NCBI GenBank assembly: GCA_023376005.1
Contig: CM042181.1
Coordinates: 16,950,660-17,014,659 of the forward strand
Origin: Doryteuthis pealeii
Lineage: Eukaryota; Mollusca; Cephalopoda; Myopsida; Loliginidae
Length of the DNA: 64,000 nt
Direction: 5' to 3'
In this document: one piece after another, positions 54,056 through 64,000 of the stretch
How the letters are laid out: each line of letters begins with the position of its first letter
How positions within the stretch are numbered: position 1 is the stretch's first letter
The notes under the pieces: generated by a model
Databases searched by the model: none
What the model saw: the letters and a program-made list of their open reading frames with translations, nothing else
Told to the model about the DNA's origin: nothing
Made by a program: the position numbers and the translations under genes

Positions 54056-54844
54056 AATTGCAAACCAACAACCGACATATAGGAGGTTACATTCTACAAT
54101 GTCTATCCTTCATCGTATAGATTTCTAATGATAAGGATCCACTGGGAAAGAACTGTTCCCCCCCCCCATTTGCAAAAGAAACTCTCCAGAGAAAAAAGAA
54201 AGAAAAAAAATAGGGGACGAGTTGAGGGGGGGGTTGAATTTGTTCGAAATTCCTATTGACAAGTGTGCAGCAGGTGGTTGCTGAACAGATGCATAAATTG
54301 GCGAAAGGAAAGAAAGAAAGAAAAAAAAAAAAAAAAGAACTGCGCCTTTAATTGCAGGGGTAGGGGGAAGAAAAAAAATTAAGAGAATCATAATGATATA
54401 TCGCAGACCAAAAGTCGGTATTGGAAGATAACGGGGAAAAAAAAAACAAAAAAATAAACAATGTAGATATTGCCTGTGATGGATCGTATGAGAAAATGTG
54501 TCACTATCGATAAAAGCGGTGAGTGAAGAGGGGGGAAGGTTGACTGCAATCGTCAGATGAAACTAGAATCTGGCATCAACAATAAAATTCAGAAAGGAAG
54601 CTTTTATGCCAAGCCGAAGAATAACCCTTTCCTTTCTGTATTCTTTAATAATTATATAGATATACAGTGGAACTCAGTTCTCAAAACATAATTTGTTCAA
54701 AATTAAGTCAGAGAAACAATTTGTTTGAGTGATAGGTACTGTTATCCAATGGTAAGCAATACAAGATTTAAAATCTAAAAAGTGTATACTTAAATTTATC
54801 CAGATACTATATAACCCAGTCTAAGCCAGGAACATACAGGTAGA

Positions 54845-54881
<37 letters not shown>

Positions 54882-54985
54882 AGGAGTTTAACCCCAACTA
54901 CAAACTAGCAGCCTAAGATTAAATTCAGGAAGTATTAAAAAGATATCAGTCTAGCTATATAAAGTAACCGAAAAAAATTCCACTC
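54056..54985. other. Unassigned sequence with A-rich tracts
   Basis: No gene. Low-complexity A/G and C runs at 54155-54400; (TA)n at 54851-54878. Confidence 0.45.
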
Positions 54986-54989
54986 AATC

Positions 54990-55052
54990 CCCCCTGATGA
55001 AGGTGTTGGAGTAACACCGAAACCGCGGTACGGAAACAACTTCTTTTACGAC

Positions 55053-55090
<38 letters not shown>
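54990..55090 (+). other. HH core followed by (TG)n
   Basis: CTGATGA (54994-55000), A, GGTGTT, GGAGT, AACACC, GAAA (55019-55022), then CCGCGGTACGG. Perfect 6-bp stem. (TG)n at 55058-55087. Confidence 0.5.
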
Positions 55091-55239
55091 GAGAGGAGGG
55101 TTAAAGTAGACATAACTTTCCTCTTTCCCTTTCTGGTATAATATAATTGCTGCCTTTCTTAGGATCCACAAATAAGGATTAAAACTGTTAATGTCCTATA
55201 CTGCCTTATTCCACCCGTCCGGAAGTCACATTCATTTTT

Positions 55240-55500
55240 CTAATCTACCCCAAATGATAGTCTTTGTTTAAATGAAATATTAAACATATTTTGAAGTCTT
55301 TGATTTAAGGGAAATAACAGGTAACTTTAAATGAAAAGAACATTTTTTGAGAAATCCTTATAGGAATGGGGCTCTGGACTTTGTTTAAATGTAGTATTAA
55401 ACATATTTAGAAGTATTTAATTCAAGGGAAGTAACTCGGGTAACTTTAAATGAAAAGGCCATTTTTAGCCATTTTTTGATAAATATAGGAATGGGGCTCT
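55240..55500 (+). repeat. Direct duplication, about 125 bp
   Basis: CTTTGTTTAAATG, ATTAAACATATTT, TAACTTTAAATGAAAAG and AGGAATGGGGCTCTGG occur twice. Contains AAGGGAAATAACAGG and AAGGGAAGTAACTCGGG, variants of the mollusc-type motif. Confidence 0.7.
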
Positions 55501-55814
55501 GGCTTAGAAAATTCTCAACAGGATGTGAAGAGTTAAAGTAGCTGTAAAATAGAGAATAAATACAAATACAGGAACTAATTTGGAATATGAAAGTAATCTC
55601 TTAAATTTCGAAAAAAATCTAATTATAAATTCATTTTGACATTGAAATTTTTACTGTCAGTAATAAATTTGCTAAAACTTGAAATATATTGTATAAAGTA
55701 ATTATTCATTTTTTCCTTATAAATCCTAAACCAACCACCAGAATCCTGCCCTTAACCATCACAAGTAACCACACACAACCAACAGGTGGCCCCATTTGTT
55801 AAACAGAACACAAT
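55501..55814. other. Unassigned AT-rich sequence
   Basis: Nothing recognised. Confidence 0.4.
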
Positions 55815-55920
55815 TAGTTTTTAAAAAATTGAGTACCCAACAAAAACGAATAAAGCAAAACGTCTTGAGCATAAAATAACCCAATAAGGATTGACATGCC
55901 ATAAAATCCAACCAACCAAA
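55815..55920 (+). repeat. SINE-A 3' tail
   Basis: AAAATTGAGTACCCAACAAA, AGCATAAAATAACCCAATAA and CATAAAATCCAACCAACC. Confidence 0.8.
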
Positions 55921-56127
55921 ATCCTAACTATACTACATTAAAAAAATGATAGGCTGTGCCTATTCTTAATATATAACCCACAAACCTCAGATTGATGACA
56001 AAAATGGTTCAGCTTTCACCCTATAAAAAGAGACATCTGAAAAAGCACATCTTGCTAATTTGAGATTTGATAGCAGTCAAGAAAATTAATATTAAATGGG
56101 AGGAGACTTTATGGAGAAATCTTATAG

Positions 56128-56589
56128 TGTAGCAGGATGACTTGTGTGAGCTAGAACTGCTAATGGAAGGAGGAGGAATAAATAACAAAGGCTTAAAAAA
56201 TAGTGATGGCCCAAAAGAGGAGAGCGATGTTTTGACCGTAGCGTGACCCCGAACGAAGAATTGAGGGGCAACCGGAAGTCGGGTGTTGACCGGAAGTCAC
56301 GTGGTGACGTGGGGGAAGAAAGAAAGGGTTCAGCCTCTTTTTGCCGGCGTCCGTCGTGGGGCACAGACCTGATGAGAGCCCAGTAATCTAGTAGTGTTCT
56401 CTCTCTCTCGTTCTCTCTGCCTCTCCTCCTCCCTGGTAGAAGCCACTAGACGAGCACGTTAATAAAGGCTGGGAGTTGTGACGACATGTTTCTCGTGTTA
56501 TGATTTTTTATCGGAGTTTTAGTACCAAGAAAGAAAAGAGGACTACGGTGCATGTATCGTTTTAGTACCGTGAATATTGCAACATAACA
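56128..56589 (+). mobile_element. Solo LTR, second family, 4-bp target duplication
   Basis: TGTAGCAGGATGAC... ends TATTGCAACATAACA, flanked by ATAG at 56124-56127 and 56590-56593. It contains GTTAATAAAGGCTGGGAG (polyadenylation signal) then a GT-rich stretch, as in the R-U5 part of LTRs. The first 200 bp are GC- and GA-rich (AACCGGAAGTCGGG, ACCGGAAGTCACGTGG, the latter with a CACGTG-like E-box and ETS-like GGAAGT), suggestive of a promoter. No internal genes. Confidence 0.7.
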
Positions 56590-56614
56590 ATAGCAATAGA
56601 GAAAATTTGTTTTT

Positions 56615-57260
56615 TTATTAGAATTGAATTATTAAGAAGAAATATGATATAGAGAAATAAATAACGCACACGGATAAGCATACGCTTAACTTAATCTGGC
56701 ACAAGGCTATAATCATGAGTCATTATCAAGAAGTTCAATAGTTGCCCCTGATAATGGTCCCGTAGAATATATATCTATATACACACACACACTAGACAAA
56801 ACTTGACCCGTTGGGTAACCAATTGAGCTCTGGGTAGATAATTAGGATTAGGGAAAAGTGAGTTTGCAAAGCGAATTGAATTTTTAAGAAAAATATAGAG
56901 AGAAATAAATAACACACAGGGATAAGTATAACTTAGTCTGGCACAAGGCTAAAATCATGAGTAATTATTAAGGATTTCAATAGTTGCTCCTGATTATGGC
57001 CCTGTAGAATATATATTTATATACACACACACACACACACACACTAGACAAAACTTGACCCGTTGGGTAACCAATTGAGCTCTGGGTAGATAATTAGGAT
57101 TAGGAAAAAGTGAGTTTGCAAAGTGAATTGAATTTTTAAGAAAAATATATAGAGAAATAAATAACACACAGGGATAAGTATAACTTAGTCTGGCACAAGG
57201 CTAAAATCATGAGTAATTATTAAGGATTTCAATAGTTGCTCCTGATTATGGCCCTGTAGA

Positions 57261-57265
<5 letters not shown>
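56615..57265 (+). repeat. Tandem repeat, about 248 bp, 2.6 copies
   Basis: GAATTGAATT(A/T)TTAAGAA starts at 56620, 56874 and 57124. Shared blocks are TCTGGCACAAGGCT, AAAACTTGACCCGTTGGG and TTGAGCTCTGGGTAGATAAT, plus a (CA)n of different length in each unit. Confidence 0.85.
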
Positions 57266-57298
<33 letters not shown>

Positions 57299-57304
57299 AT
57301 ATAA

Positions 57305-57530
57305 AAACCTAATGAGTCAGATATACCTACTAAAAGTTTTGCTTAGTGCTCTTCAGGGTTAAAATCTGACTCTTTTTTTCTTTTGACCAAGTATCAAAGT
57401 ATCAACTGATTATTTTCGGTTGGTACGACTATCTTGGTCTTTTCTTTTTTTCAAAAATTTTTTTCTCCCCGGGTAATGTTTGGTAGTATATTTTTACAAT
57501 CAAACTATTTGCCGGGAAGCAGTGATAATT
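57305..57530 (-). mobile_element. HH element, decayed core
   Basis: The minus strand has CTGAAGAGCACTAAGCAAAA, where the GAAA has become CAAAA. The plus strand downstream (CTTGGTCTTTTCTTTTTTTC, TTTGGTAGTATATTTTTAC, AATCAAACTATTTGCCGGG) is the complement of 63215-63330. Confidence 0.6.
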
Positions 57531-58029
57531 CTGGATATTTGGACAAAAAATCCATTTCCTAGTGTGTTTTGAGCAAAAAAAAAAACTTTTTTACTTTGTT
57601 ACCCTGAGTAGGGTTAGTAGTACATAATTCGGTCCTTTTAAACTATCTCCCTCCACCATTATTCATTACATGGCTTTGAGAATAGACCTGCGGTGCCATA
57701 GCCTCATTTTAAGGTCAGCATTCGGGCAATCACTGGACGGCCATTATTGGAATGTAGTACTAACTTTTAGGAAAAAATTTGACCGTCCCCGGCAAACTGT
57801 CCCAGATGACGTATTGATCATACCGGATGTAATTTTTATCATCCCTGGGACGACGGGACGGCATTAGTGTCGAGCCCTGGTTCTTACCAAATCTCCCCCA
57901 CGGCTGTACCAAATTTTCTTGGTATTTTTTACCCATATGATGGTATATTTCAAAGTTCACTATCTATCCACCTCAGAACTCATTCTATTTAAATAAAGTC
58001 CTGTTAATATTGTAATCTGAGTCCTGCTT
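57531..58029. other. Unassigned sequence
   Basis: Short frames without recognisable domains. GAAATTTGACCGTCCCCGGC-like GC blocks near 57780 are unexplained. Confidence 0.4.
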
Positions 58030-58340
58030 AATTATAATGAACTAGAAGCGGCTACCCAGCATTGCTTGGGTAGTGGGGAGAAAACCCTGGTGTATTGATT
58101 TGTTTACTTTTGAGTAGAATTTCAATGCTATTTCTATGTATATTTTAATTTTTAAACAGCTTCGCATATAAATCAAATCTTCATAATTTTTGCACAGAAA
58201 GCAAAAAATCGGTGATATTTAATGTGTATATATATATATATTTACTTTGTTATTAATTGTTTTATTTTCATAGTTTCATCCGGACATACACATATACACA
58301 CCAACTGCTCTTTATATATGTATAGACTAACTATCAGTTT
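58030..58340 (+). repeat. Interspersed repeats shared with 19.6 and 29.3 kb
   Basis: 58035-58225 matches 19655-19870 (ACTAGAAGCGGCTACCCAGC, GTAGAATTTCAATGCTATTT); 58240-58325 matches 29335-29425 (TTAATTGTTTTATTTTCA). Confidence 0.6.
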
Positions 58341-58349
58341 GTATGAATT

Positions 58350-58860
58350 TTTAAGCGGAGACTTGATTATTTGGATTATTCATTGAATAAAGACTTCAGT
58401 TTGAAGTTCCGTGAAGGCTCCAGAGTTTGAAAAGTCGGTTCTAGAAAGAAACACCTGAAGAAGGCCGGAAGTCACATCGTCCGAAACATGTATATGACAA
58501 TAAAGCGCGTGGTGTAATGGTTAAAGTCATGGGAAATGGACTCGTCGCCCCGAGTTCAAATCCTGGACGTGATAATTGCATTTCACTTAGCGCTAATACC
58601 CTTGGGAAAGGTATGAATCCTACTCTCCCTCCAGCTATGGGAAAATAGTAGGGCTGACTGGGCTCTTTAACCTTGGTTAGGCAACCAGTCTAGGAGAGGG
58701 AAACTCTGAATTCAAACCTGTTGAACTTTGCTTAAGAAATTGACCTTGTGTCACATCCTGCTCGTGCGGAGGGGTTGATAAATATATATATAACAATAAA
58801 GTGGAGAACTACATTTTGAATAATCCCAATAATAAAACTAACCCTCAGTTTTGTACTTTG
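58350..58860 (+). mobile_element. HH element of the 12.7-kb family, split by SINE-B
   Basis: CTGAAGA (58455-58461), A, GGCC...GTCC (one mismatch), GAAA (58483-58486), CATGTATATGACAATAAAG, then SINE-B, then ATAACAATAAAGTGGAGAAC and TTTTGAATAATCCCAA. Removing the SINE restores the ACAATAAAG..GAGAAC order seen at 13.04 kb. Confidence 0.65.
58504..58785 (+). mobile_element. SINE-B, full length, nested, with target duplication
   Basis: Starts GCGCGTGGTGTAATGGTTAA (box A), box B GAGTTCAAATCCTGG, ends CGTGCGGAGGGGTTGAT plus (TA). Target duplication TATATGACAATAAAG / TATATAACAATAAAG. Best copy for deriving the family consensus. Confidence 0.9.
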
Positions 58861-59155
58861 CTTGGGTGTGTGTTATAGGTGATACACCCTATAAGACTAA
58901 TGGAATGCGCTGACGGGTTACTATGAGTAACAGGGACAATTGTGGCTTGAGGGTAAGCCAATGCGAGTCAGCTCACAATTCTATTTGTCGGACGTAATTC
59001 CCACTTCTCTGTATTGCATTTGTCTACTTTTTGTTAATACATTTTCCTACATTTGTTACCCGCCGTTTTGTTCTTATTTGACCCCTTAAAACCTCACAAC
59101 AGTGTGGTATGCGCAATGGTGGGAGAGTCAATGGAAGCAGATTAAAATAGGCAAA
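58861..59155. other. Unassigned sequence
   Basis: Nothing recognised; higher GC than its surroundings. Confidence 0.4.
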
Positions 59156-59163
59156 GATTTAAA

Positions 59164-59406
59164 GGACCATATGACCTTTAGGCACTCCTTTTGCAATTTC
59201 GATTTGTGGGGACATTTTTTACATTTACACCATCAAAATTCGGTTAAATGTCAACGGACGATTTTTAGAGTTTTTTTTTTTTTTAAATTATAAAACTAAC
59301 CCCTAACCCCTAACCCTTAACAAACAACCGGATTTTAACAGTGTAAATGAGAAAAGTGTCCCCACAAGTCGAAATCGCAAAAGGGGTGCCTTAAGGTCAA
59401 TGGTCC
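59164..59406. mobile_element. hAT-like MITE, 243 bp, perfect 8-bp target duplication
   Basis: Flanked by GATTTAAA at 59156-59163 and 59407-59414. Termini GGACCATATGACCTTTAGGC and complement of GGACCATTGACCTTAAGGCA. Arms about 75 bp (TTCGATTTGTGGGGACA pairs with TGTCCCCACAAGTCGAA). The centre has two ACCCCTAACC-like runs. Confidence 0.85.
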
Positions 59407-59414
59407 GATTTAAA

Positions 59415-60214
59415 TGTGCCAGACTTGATTTAATCTAAAAAAATTAAAGTTTAAATCTTAATTAAAAATTCTTTAAAAAAATTTTTAAATATAAAAAAAA
59501 TTTTTTTTTTTTTTAAAGTGGTTATTGCTATCAAAGTTTTTATTTTTTTGTTGTTTTTTTATTTTTTTGTTGTTTTTTTTTAAATCATAATTTGAGTTTT
59601 TTTTTTTTTTTTTTTTTTTTTCAAATTTTAAAATAATATTCAGATCGGATTAAATTTCTAAGCCATCTTTTTTTGAAATATTTTGTTTCAATGTTTGTTT
59701 CCACTTGTTTAGTTATAGATTTTTGCTTTTTTCTTAGAAAAAGAATACTAGCTGAGTTACGAAAAACTATGTGGGTGTGGATCCTTCCTCTAACCCACCA
59801 CCCCCAGTCTCCCCACCTCCAGTCTCTTCCCACAATGCAGCTGTTGGCATCGAATATCAGCCGATTACAATAAAGCAGTACAGATGTTTTACTCAACAAT
59901 TTTCACACTAAGGAAAATCTTTTTTCATTCCCTAAGAATAAATCAGTCATTTTATTCAATATGTGAAATTGCCTGAATAATGACTTTTTTTTTTAAGTGT
60001 TTATGTTTTAAGTCAATTTCATGTGGAACCAACCAAGGATAAACTGTTAAGAGGGGGGGGGGATTTTAATGATTTTATAAAAATTAGTTGGATTTGGATT
60101 TTGTTTAATAAAAAAATTATAAAAAAAGAAGAAAAAAGATAACATGTAAATCAAAGATTGTTACAGGGTTTTTTTAACAGCTGGAAGGATTCAGTGTTAA
60201 AAACCCAGGTGAGT
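59415..60214. other. AT-rich sequence, no gene
   Basis: Long T runs (59500, 59598-59621) and unassigned DNA. Confidence 0.5.
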
Positions 60215-60355
60215 GACCCACAGATAGAGGGAGGGAGGGAAATGAACTGAGAGAGATGGAAAGGGAGATACGAGAGATGGAAAGAGAGAGAGATGGAAAG
60301 GAGAGAGGAGATAGGAAAGAGAGAGATATGGAAAGAGAGAGAGATATGGAGAGAG

Positions 60356-60392
<37 letters not shown>

Positions 60393-60680
60393 AAGAGGAG
60401 AGAGAAGAGAGAGAGATATGGAAAGAGAGATAAGAGAGAGAGAGAGAGAGAGAGAGAGATGAGAGAGATGGAAAGAGAGATACAGAGAGAGAGAGAGAGA
60501 GAGAGATATGGAAAGAGAGATACAGAGAGAGAGAGAGATATGGAAAGAGAGAGAGAGAGAGATGAAAAGAGAGAGATAGAGATACGGAGAGAGATGAAGA
60601 CAGAGAGAGAGAGAGAGAGAGATACGGAGAGAGACAGAGAGATGGAGACAGACGGAGAGAGAGACAGAGAAAGGGATGTA
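60215..60680. repeat. (GA)n-rich purine tract
   Basis: About 460 bp of G/A with recurring GAGATGGAAAGAGAGATA and GAGATATGGAAAG. Long open frames (Ser/Leu on minus, Arg/Glu on plus) follow from the simple sequence. Confidence 0.95.
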
Positions 60681-60719
60681 GATGGTTAGCACATGAGTAG
60701 CACAGCTTGGATCTGTGCG

Positions 60720-60805
60720 CAAAAGTGGAAAGCTAATGGTAAATGTGTTGCCCTACTTCAGATGGAAAAAAAAAAAAAATCTCCCTGGTCTAGTGCTAAC
60801 GAAAA
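60720..60805 (+). repeat. SINE-D 3' part
   Basis: CTAATGGTAAATGTGTTGCC, CTACTTCAGATGG, A-run and CTGGTCTAGTGCTAACGAAA. Confidence 0.6.
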
Positions 60806-60807
60806 GG

Positions 60808-61155
60808 GTTTGGTTTGGTTTGGTTGACGGCATATCAACCTCAGTGGGTCATTTAATGCTGACAAAAGTTTAGAAATAAATTTATTCCTAATGGATACTC
60901 AATTTTTTTTAAAAACACTTTTTTCTATTTAACCCATAGATGGGACCCTAACAGGTACTAACATTCTGGGTCAGAGTGGACCTGGGAGCAATGGTGATGA
61001 AGGGGTGCTCCACATTCCCCAAAACCTCCAGAACTGGTACCTCACCATCAGATAGAGTTTAATGTTATTCCCAGGACATGAAGACCCTCAGCCACCACTT
61101 TCTAGCACCCATATAATAAAAGGCTTGTCATAAGGGCAATAGGGTTGGGGCAAAA
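60808..61155 (-). repeat. SINE-A copy with (GGTTT) tail
   Basis: TTGGTTTGGTTTGGTTGACG, GACCCTAACAGGTACTAAC, AACTGGTACCTCACCATCAG and CATAAGGGCAATAGGGTTGG. Confidence 0.75.
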
Positions 61156-61159
61156 AAAT

Positions 61160-61632
61160 TGGATTGGGTTTTTTTCTGGGTCACCCTGTATACCCAACCC
61201 TAGTTTTTTTTTTTTTTTTTTTTTTTTGCAAGTGACACCACTTCACCCACGGACTTCAATCATAGCTGGTGTTTTTTTTTCAGCGGCCACCAGGTAGCGA
61301 TTTTTGAGGCAGGAGGCCGGGACGGTTCTCCATGAAAATTACCGAAAATTAGAATAATGATTAAATATAGAACTAATAACAAAATAAAAACTTTTTACAA
61401 ATTGTTTTGTTTTGTTGTTTTCTTAATTTAAAGAAGACAAACTTTTGGGTCAACAAACTATTTCTCATCTACATTTTGAAAATTTTGAAAAAAAAAAAAA
61501 AAACAAAAAAAAAAAACATACAAATTAAGAATGACAGTTACAGTAAAATTTTAGCATTGCAATTTATTTTGATATAAAAAAAAAATTCTACGTTTTAAAC
61601 AGCATAACCTTAATTATCTTTGGGGATCAACA
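61160..61632. other. Unassigned, with MITE and 25.3-kb repeat fragments
   Basis: TTTTTTTCTGGGTCACCCTG (61170) is a fragment of the CCCTAA MITE terminus. 61270-61330 is a reversed, diverged copy of the 25.3-kb duplication. Confidence 0.45.
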
Positions 61633-62997
61633 ATCTATTAATAATGGAGATTCGCTTCCGGTTTTTGTCTGTAACAAAAATTATGTCACTGCTTACATCA
61701 CATTACCCAAAATCTTCATAACATAGAATAAATACACTCAAAATTTGAACATACAACATTAGACAGTCCTCATTGTTTTTTAAAACAAGTTTTGATAAAT
61801 ACATGACTGGTATTATATATCTATATATAGTTTGTTTTATTTTAATATATATATATAAAGTTTACATTTCAAATTGTTTTATTTTTAATCCTTTAATGAA
61901 TTTGATGATTTTACTTATTTAGGGTATAAACTCGCTGACATTGAATTTTTAACTCCCACCCCTCAGGCAATATGTTTCAAAAATCTATTTTTACATCACC
62001 CGGGGGGCGTTTTTTTTTTGTACTAGTATATATAAATGTCCTATGAAAAAAAAAAAAAAAAAAAAAAAAAAATCAAACTTTAAAAGAAAATTTGGTATTT
62101 ATTCAAACATTTTAGCATTATTTAAACTGGTAAAATTTTGGTTAATTCAAAATGTTTTCACTAATGTTGAAAAAAATCTTAAAAATGTTTTTCACTAATG
62201 TTGAAAAAATATCTTAAAAATGTTTTTCACTATTGTTGAAAAAAATATCTTAAAAATGTTTTTCACTAATGTTGAAAAAATATCTTTAAAAATATCTTTT
62301 AAAATATCTTTAAAATATCTTTAAAAAATTTTTTTCTTTGAATTAAAAAAAAATAAAATAAAAATGTTTTTGGTTAACCAAGTAATTTTTTTTTTAATCT
62401 GGATACTTTTTTTTTTTTTTTTTTTTTTTTTTAAACCAAGATTCAAATTAAGAGTAACAGTCAAGTTTTGAATTGCAATAAGTTAAAGTTGCAAAGAAAA
62501 AGTCAATGACTTTTGGTAACTAATAGTTTCTCACCTATACGATTTTCAAATCATGAACTTAGTTTGAAAAACCACATAGTTACCAAACACTGTTGATTTC
62601 ATATCTTCACTACCCTAACTTCATACAAGCTCTATCAACGATATTGGGCACTCATTACTTATAAATATAGCAAACTATATTATTATTACTAGCAACAGAA
62701 AACACCCACCAGGCATCGTAAAAATTAATTTTTGAAAGATATTGCCTGAGAGGGTGGGAGTTAAAAATTCAATGTCAGTGTTTGTATCATAAGTAAACAA
62801 AATCCTCATATTTATTAAAGGAGTAAAAAAAAACAAAAAAACAATTTGAAATGAAAACTGAGCCCCGTCCTCTCAAATAAAATGTTGCGTGCATTTAATA
62901 ATCAAACAATTATTTTGAATATTTTACACATGAATTTTACACAAAATCATAGATATTTTTTCATTTGTAAACTTTTTAGTTAACTTCTTGTAATTGT

Positions 62998-63029
<32 letters not shown>

Positions 63030-63159
63030 GAGTAAAAAACAATTTTTAAAATTGCTTACTCAAATTTTGGGTGTATATAGCATAAGAATATTGTGACATG
63101 AGCTATGACGTAGTTTTTGTTACAGACAGAAATACAGATAATCTCCATTATTAATAGAT
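61633..63159. mobile_element. Inverted-repeat element, about 1.5 kb
   Basis: Perfect 19-bp outer inverted repeat ATCTATTAATAATGGAGAT (61633-61651) and its complement (63141-63159), then TTTTTGTCTGTAACAAAAA-like and TGTCACTGCTTACATCACA-like sequence on both sides. Inner arms at 61937-62035 and 62686-62783 pair (TTTTTAACTCCCACCC / GGGTGGGAGTTAAAAA). The centre has a 45-bp tandem (TTTTTCACTAATGTTGAAAA) and poly-T/A. No transposase. Superfamily uncertain; a TA target is possible. Confidence 0.7.
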
Positions 63160-63171
63160 ATCAATATTTAT

Positions 63172-63189
<18 letters not shown>

Positions 63190-63202
<13 letters not shown>

Positions 63203-63644
63203 CCAAGCGTGTTGGTAGATCCTTGCGGAAAGAAAAAACCCGGCAGAGAGTTTGATTGTAAAAATATACTACCAAACATCAACCAGGAAGAAAAAAATTT
63301 TTGAAAAAAAGAAAAGACCAAGATATTCGTACCAACAAAAAATAATCTATTGGTATAGTATTTGGCCAAAAGAAAAAACAATTTATATGTATATATATGT
63401 ATATAAGATATATATATATTCATATAACCGCTAGGAGAAGCTAATTTGTAAAAAGTGCTCGATACCTAAGTAGAGCCAAGTAATAAGGATATCTACTGAG
63501 TCAGACGAACCTACTATTAGTTTCGCATAAAGCTCTTCAGGGCTAAAATCTGACAGTCAGATTTATATATATATATATATCAGATTTTAGCCCTGAAGAG
63601 CTTTATGTGAAACTAATAGTAGGTTCGTCTGACTCAGTAGATAT

Positions 63645-63660
<16 letters not shown>
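63190..63660. mobile_element. HH palindrome with 8.4/57.4-kb family flank
   Basis: Arms 63486-63555 and 63580-63648 pair around (TA)n. Right arm: CTGAAGA (63593-63599), GC, TTTAT, GT, GAAA (63609-63612), then CTAATAGTAGGTTCGTCTGA. Left arm has the same on the minus strand (63540 to 63521). 63215-63370 matches 57370-57520 reversed, including GATATTCGTACCAACAAAA. Confidence 0.65.
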
Positions 63661-63701
<41 letters not shown>

Positions 63702-63737
63702 TATATATATACACACACACACACGCACACACACAGA
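63646..63737. repeat. (TA)n and (CA)n compound microsatellite
   Basis: TA to 63682, CA to 63700, TA, then CA to 63735. Confidence 0.9.
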
Positions 63738-64000
63738 GGCTGATAGGTACACATCCTGTGTCACAGACGCATAAAAATCTATAAGAATGTATAAAAATCA
63801 TAGCCATGTGTCCAGTGTTTTTGTTTTTTTTTTCTTCTCCCACCATTTTAAACTGTAAATACATTTCAATATTTTTCTTGGAAATGAATTACACTGCATG
63901 GGGTATAAGTTAAATGGCTTTAGTTGTTCATAAATAAAAACTCAATAATTTATTAAGAAACTTAAGTTGGGACCCATCAAATTTCCCAGGGACTCATTCA
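63738..64000. other. Unassigned sequence to window end
   Basis: Nothing recognised. Confidence 0.4.

Noticed and set aside
60174..60722. 182-codon Ser/Leu-rich frame
   Set aside because: Pure consequence of the (GA)n tract.

Overview
The window is animal nuclear DNA, very AT-rich and gene-poor. No bacterial, phage or organellar genes were seen. The coding style (splice acceptor, Kozak context), LINE and tRNA-derived SINE fragments, long (TA)n tracts and satellites all say metazoan. The short motifs AAGGGAGATAACT and GGGAGACAACT (about 645-680, 7805, 16300, 55300-55430) are typical of mollusc genomes, so a mollusc, perhaps a gastropod, is my best guess. That part is inference.

Only one convincing host gene is present: an ELOVL6-type very-long-chain fatty acid elongase on the minus strand (14468-15319). 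Its coding exon is complete and uninterrupted, with all elongase motifs, a C-terminal KKES and a splice acceptor just upstream. Everything else recognised is mobile or tandemly repeated DNA.

Family names used here (mine): SINE-A = long tRNA-headed repeat whose 3' part reads 'ggttggattttacggcatg' on the plus strand; SINE-B = tRNA-headed, box A TGGTGTAATGGTTAA; SINE-C, SINE-D, SINE-E = other tRNA-headed repeats; M1 = short foldback repeat; HH = elements, often palindromic, carrying a CTGANGA-stem-GAAA core like half of a hammerhead ribozyme; hAT-like MITE = inverted-repeat element with 8-bp target duplication; L1-LTR = a TG...CA LTR family unrelated to LINE-1.

Layout. 0-10 kb: M1, SINE-A, L1-LTR copies, a 170-bp repeat cluster, SINE-B/C/D, and HH palindromes at 7.1 and 8.5 kb. 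10-14 kb: LINE 3' fragment, nested HH element, palindrome. 14.4-15.4 kb: ELOVL6-like gene. 15.4-30 kb: nested LINE/SINE/LTR/MITE insertions, 31-bp minisatellite, SINE-D tandem array. 31-38 kb: 155-bp satellite, palindromic 30-bp array, CT/GA mirror tract. 40.7-46.4 kb: about 87 copies of a 65-bp satellite. 48-53 kb: retroelement-like remnants and a 96-bp satellite of hairpins that runs into a broken SAM-domain-like ORF. 53-64 kb: HH palindromes, CCCTAA-containing MITE, solo LTR, SINE-B nested in an HH element, and a 1.5-kb inverted-repeat element.

The genes do not form a pathway. The interest lies in how the repeats interact: several insertions can be timed because the empty site is readable, and at least two satellites can be traced to a neighbouring mobile element. 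All copy numbers and alignments were made by eye.
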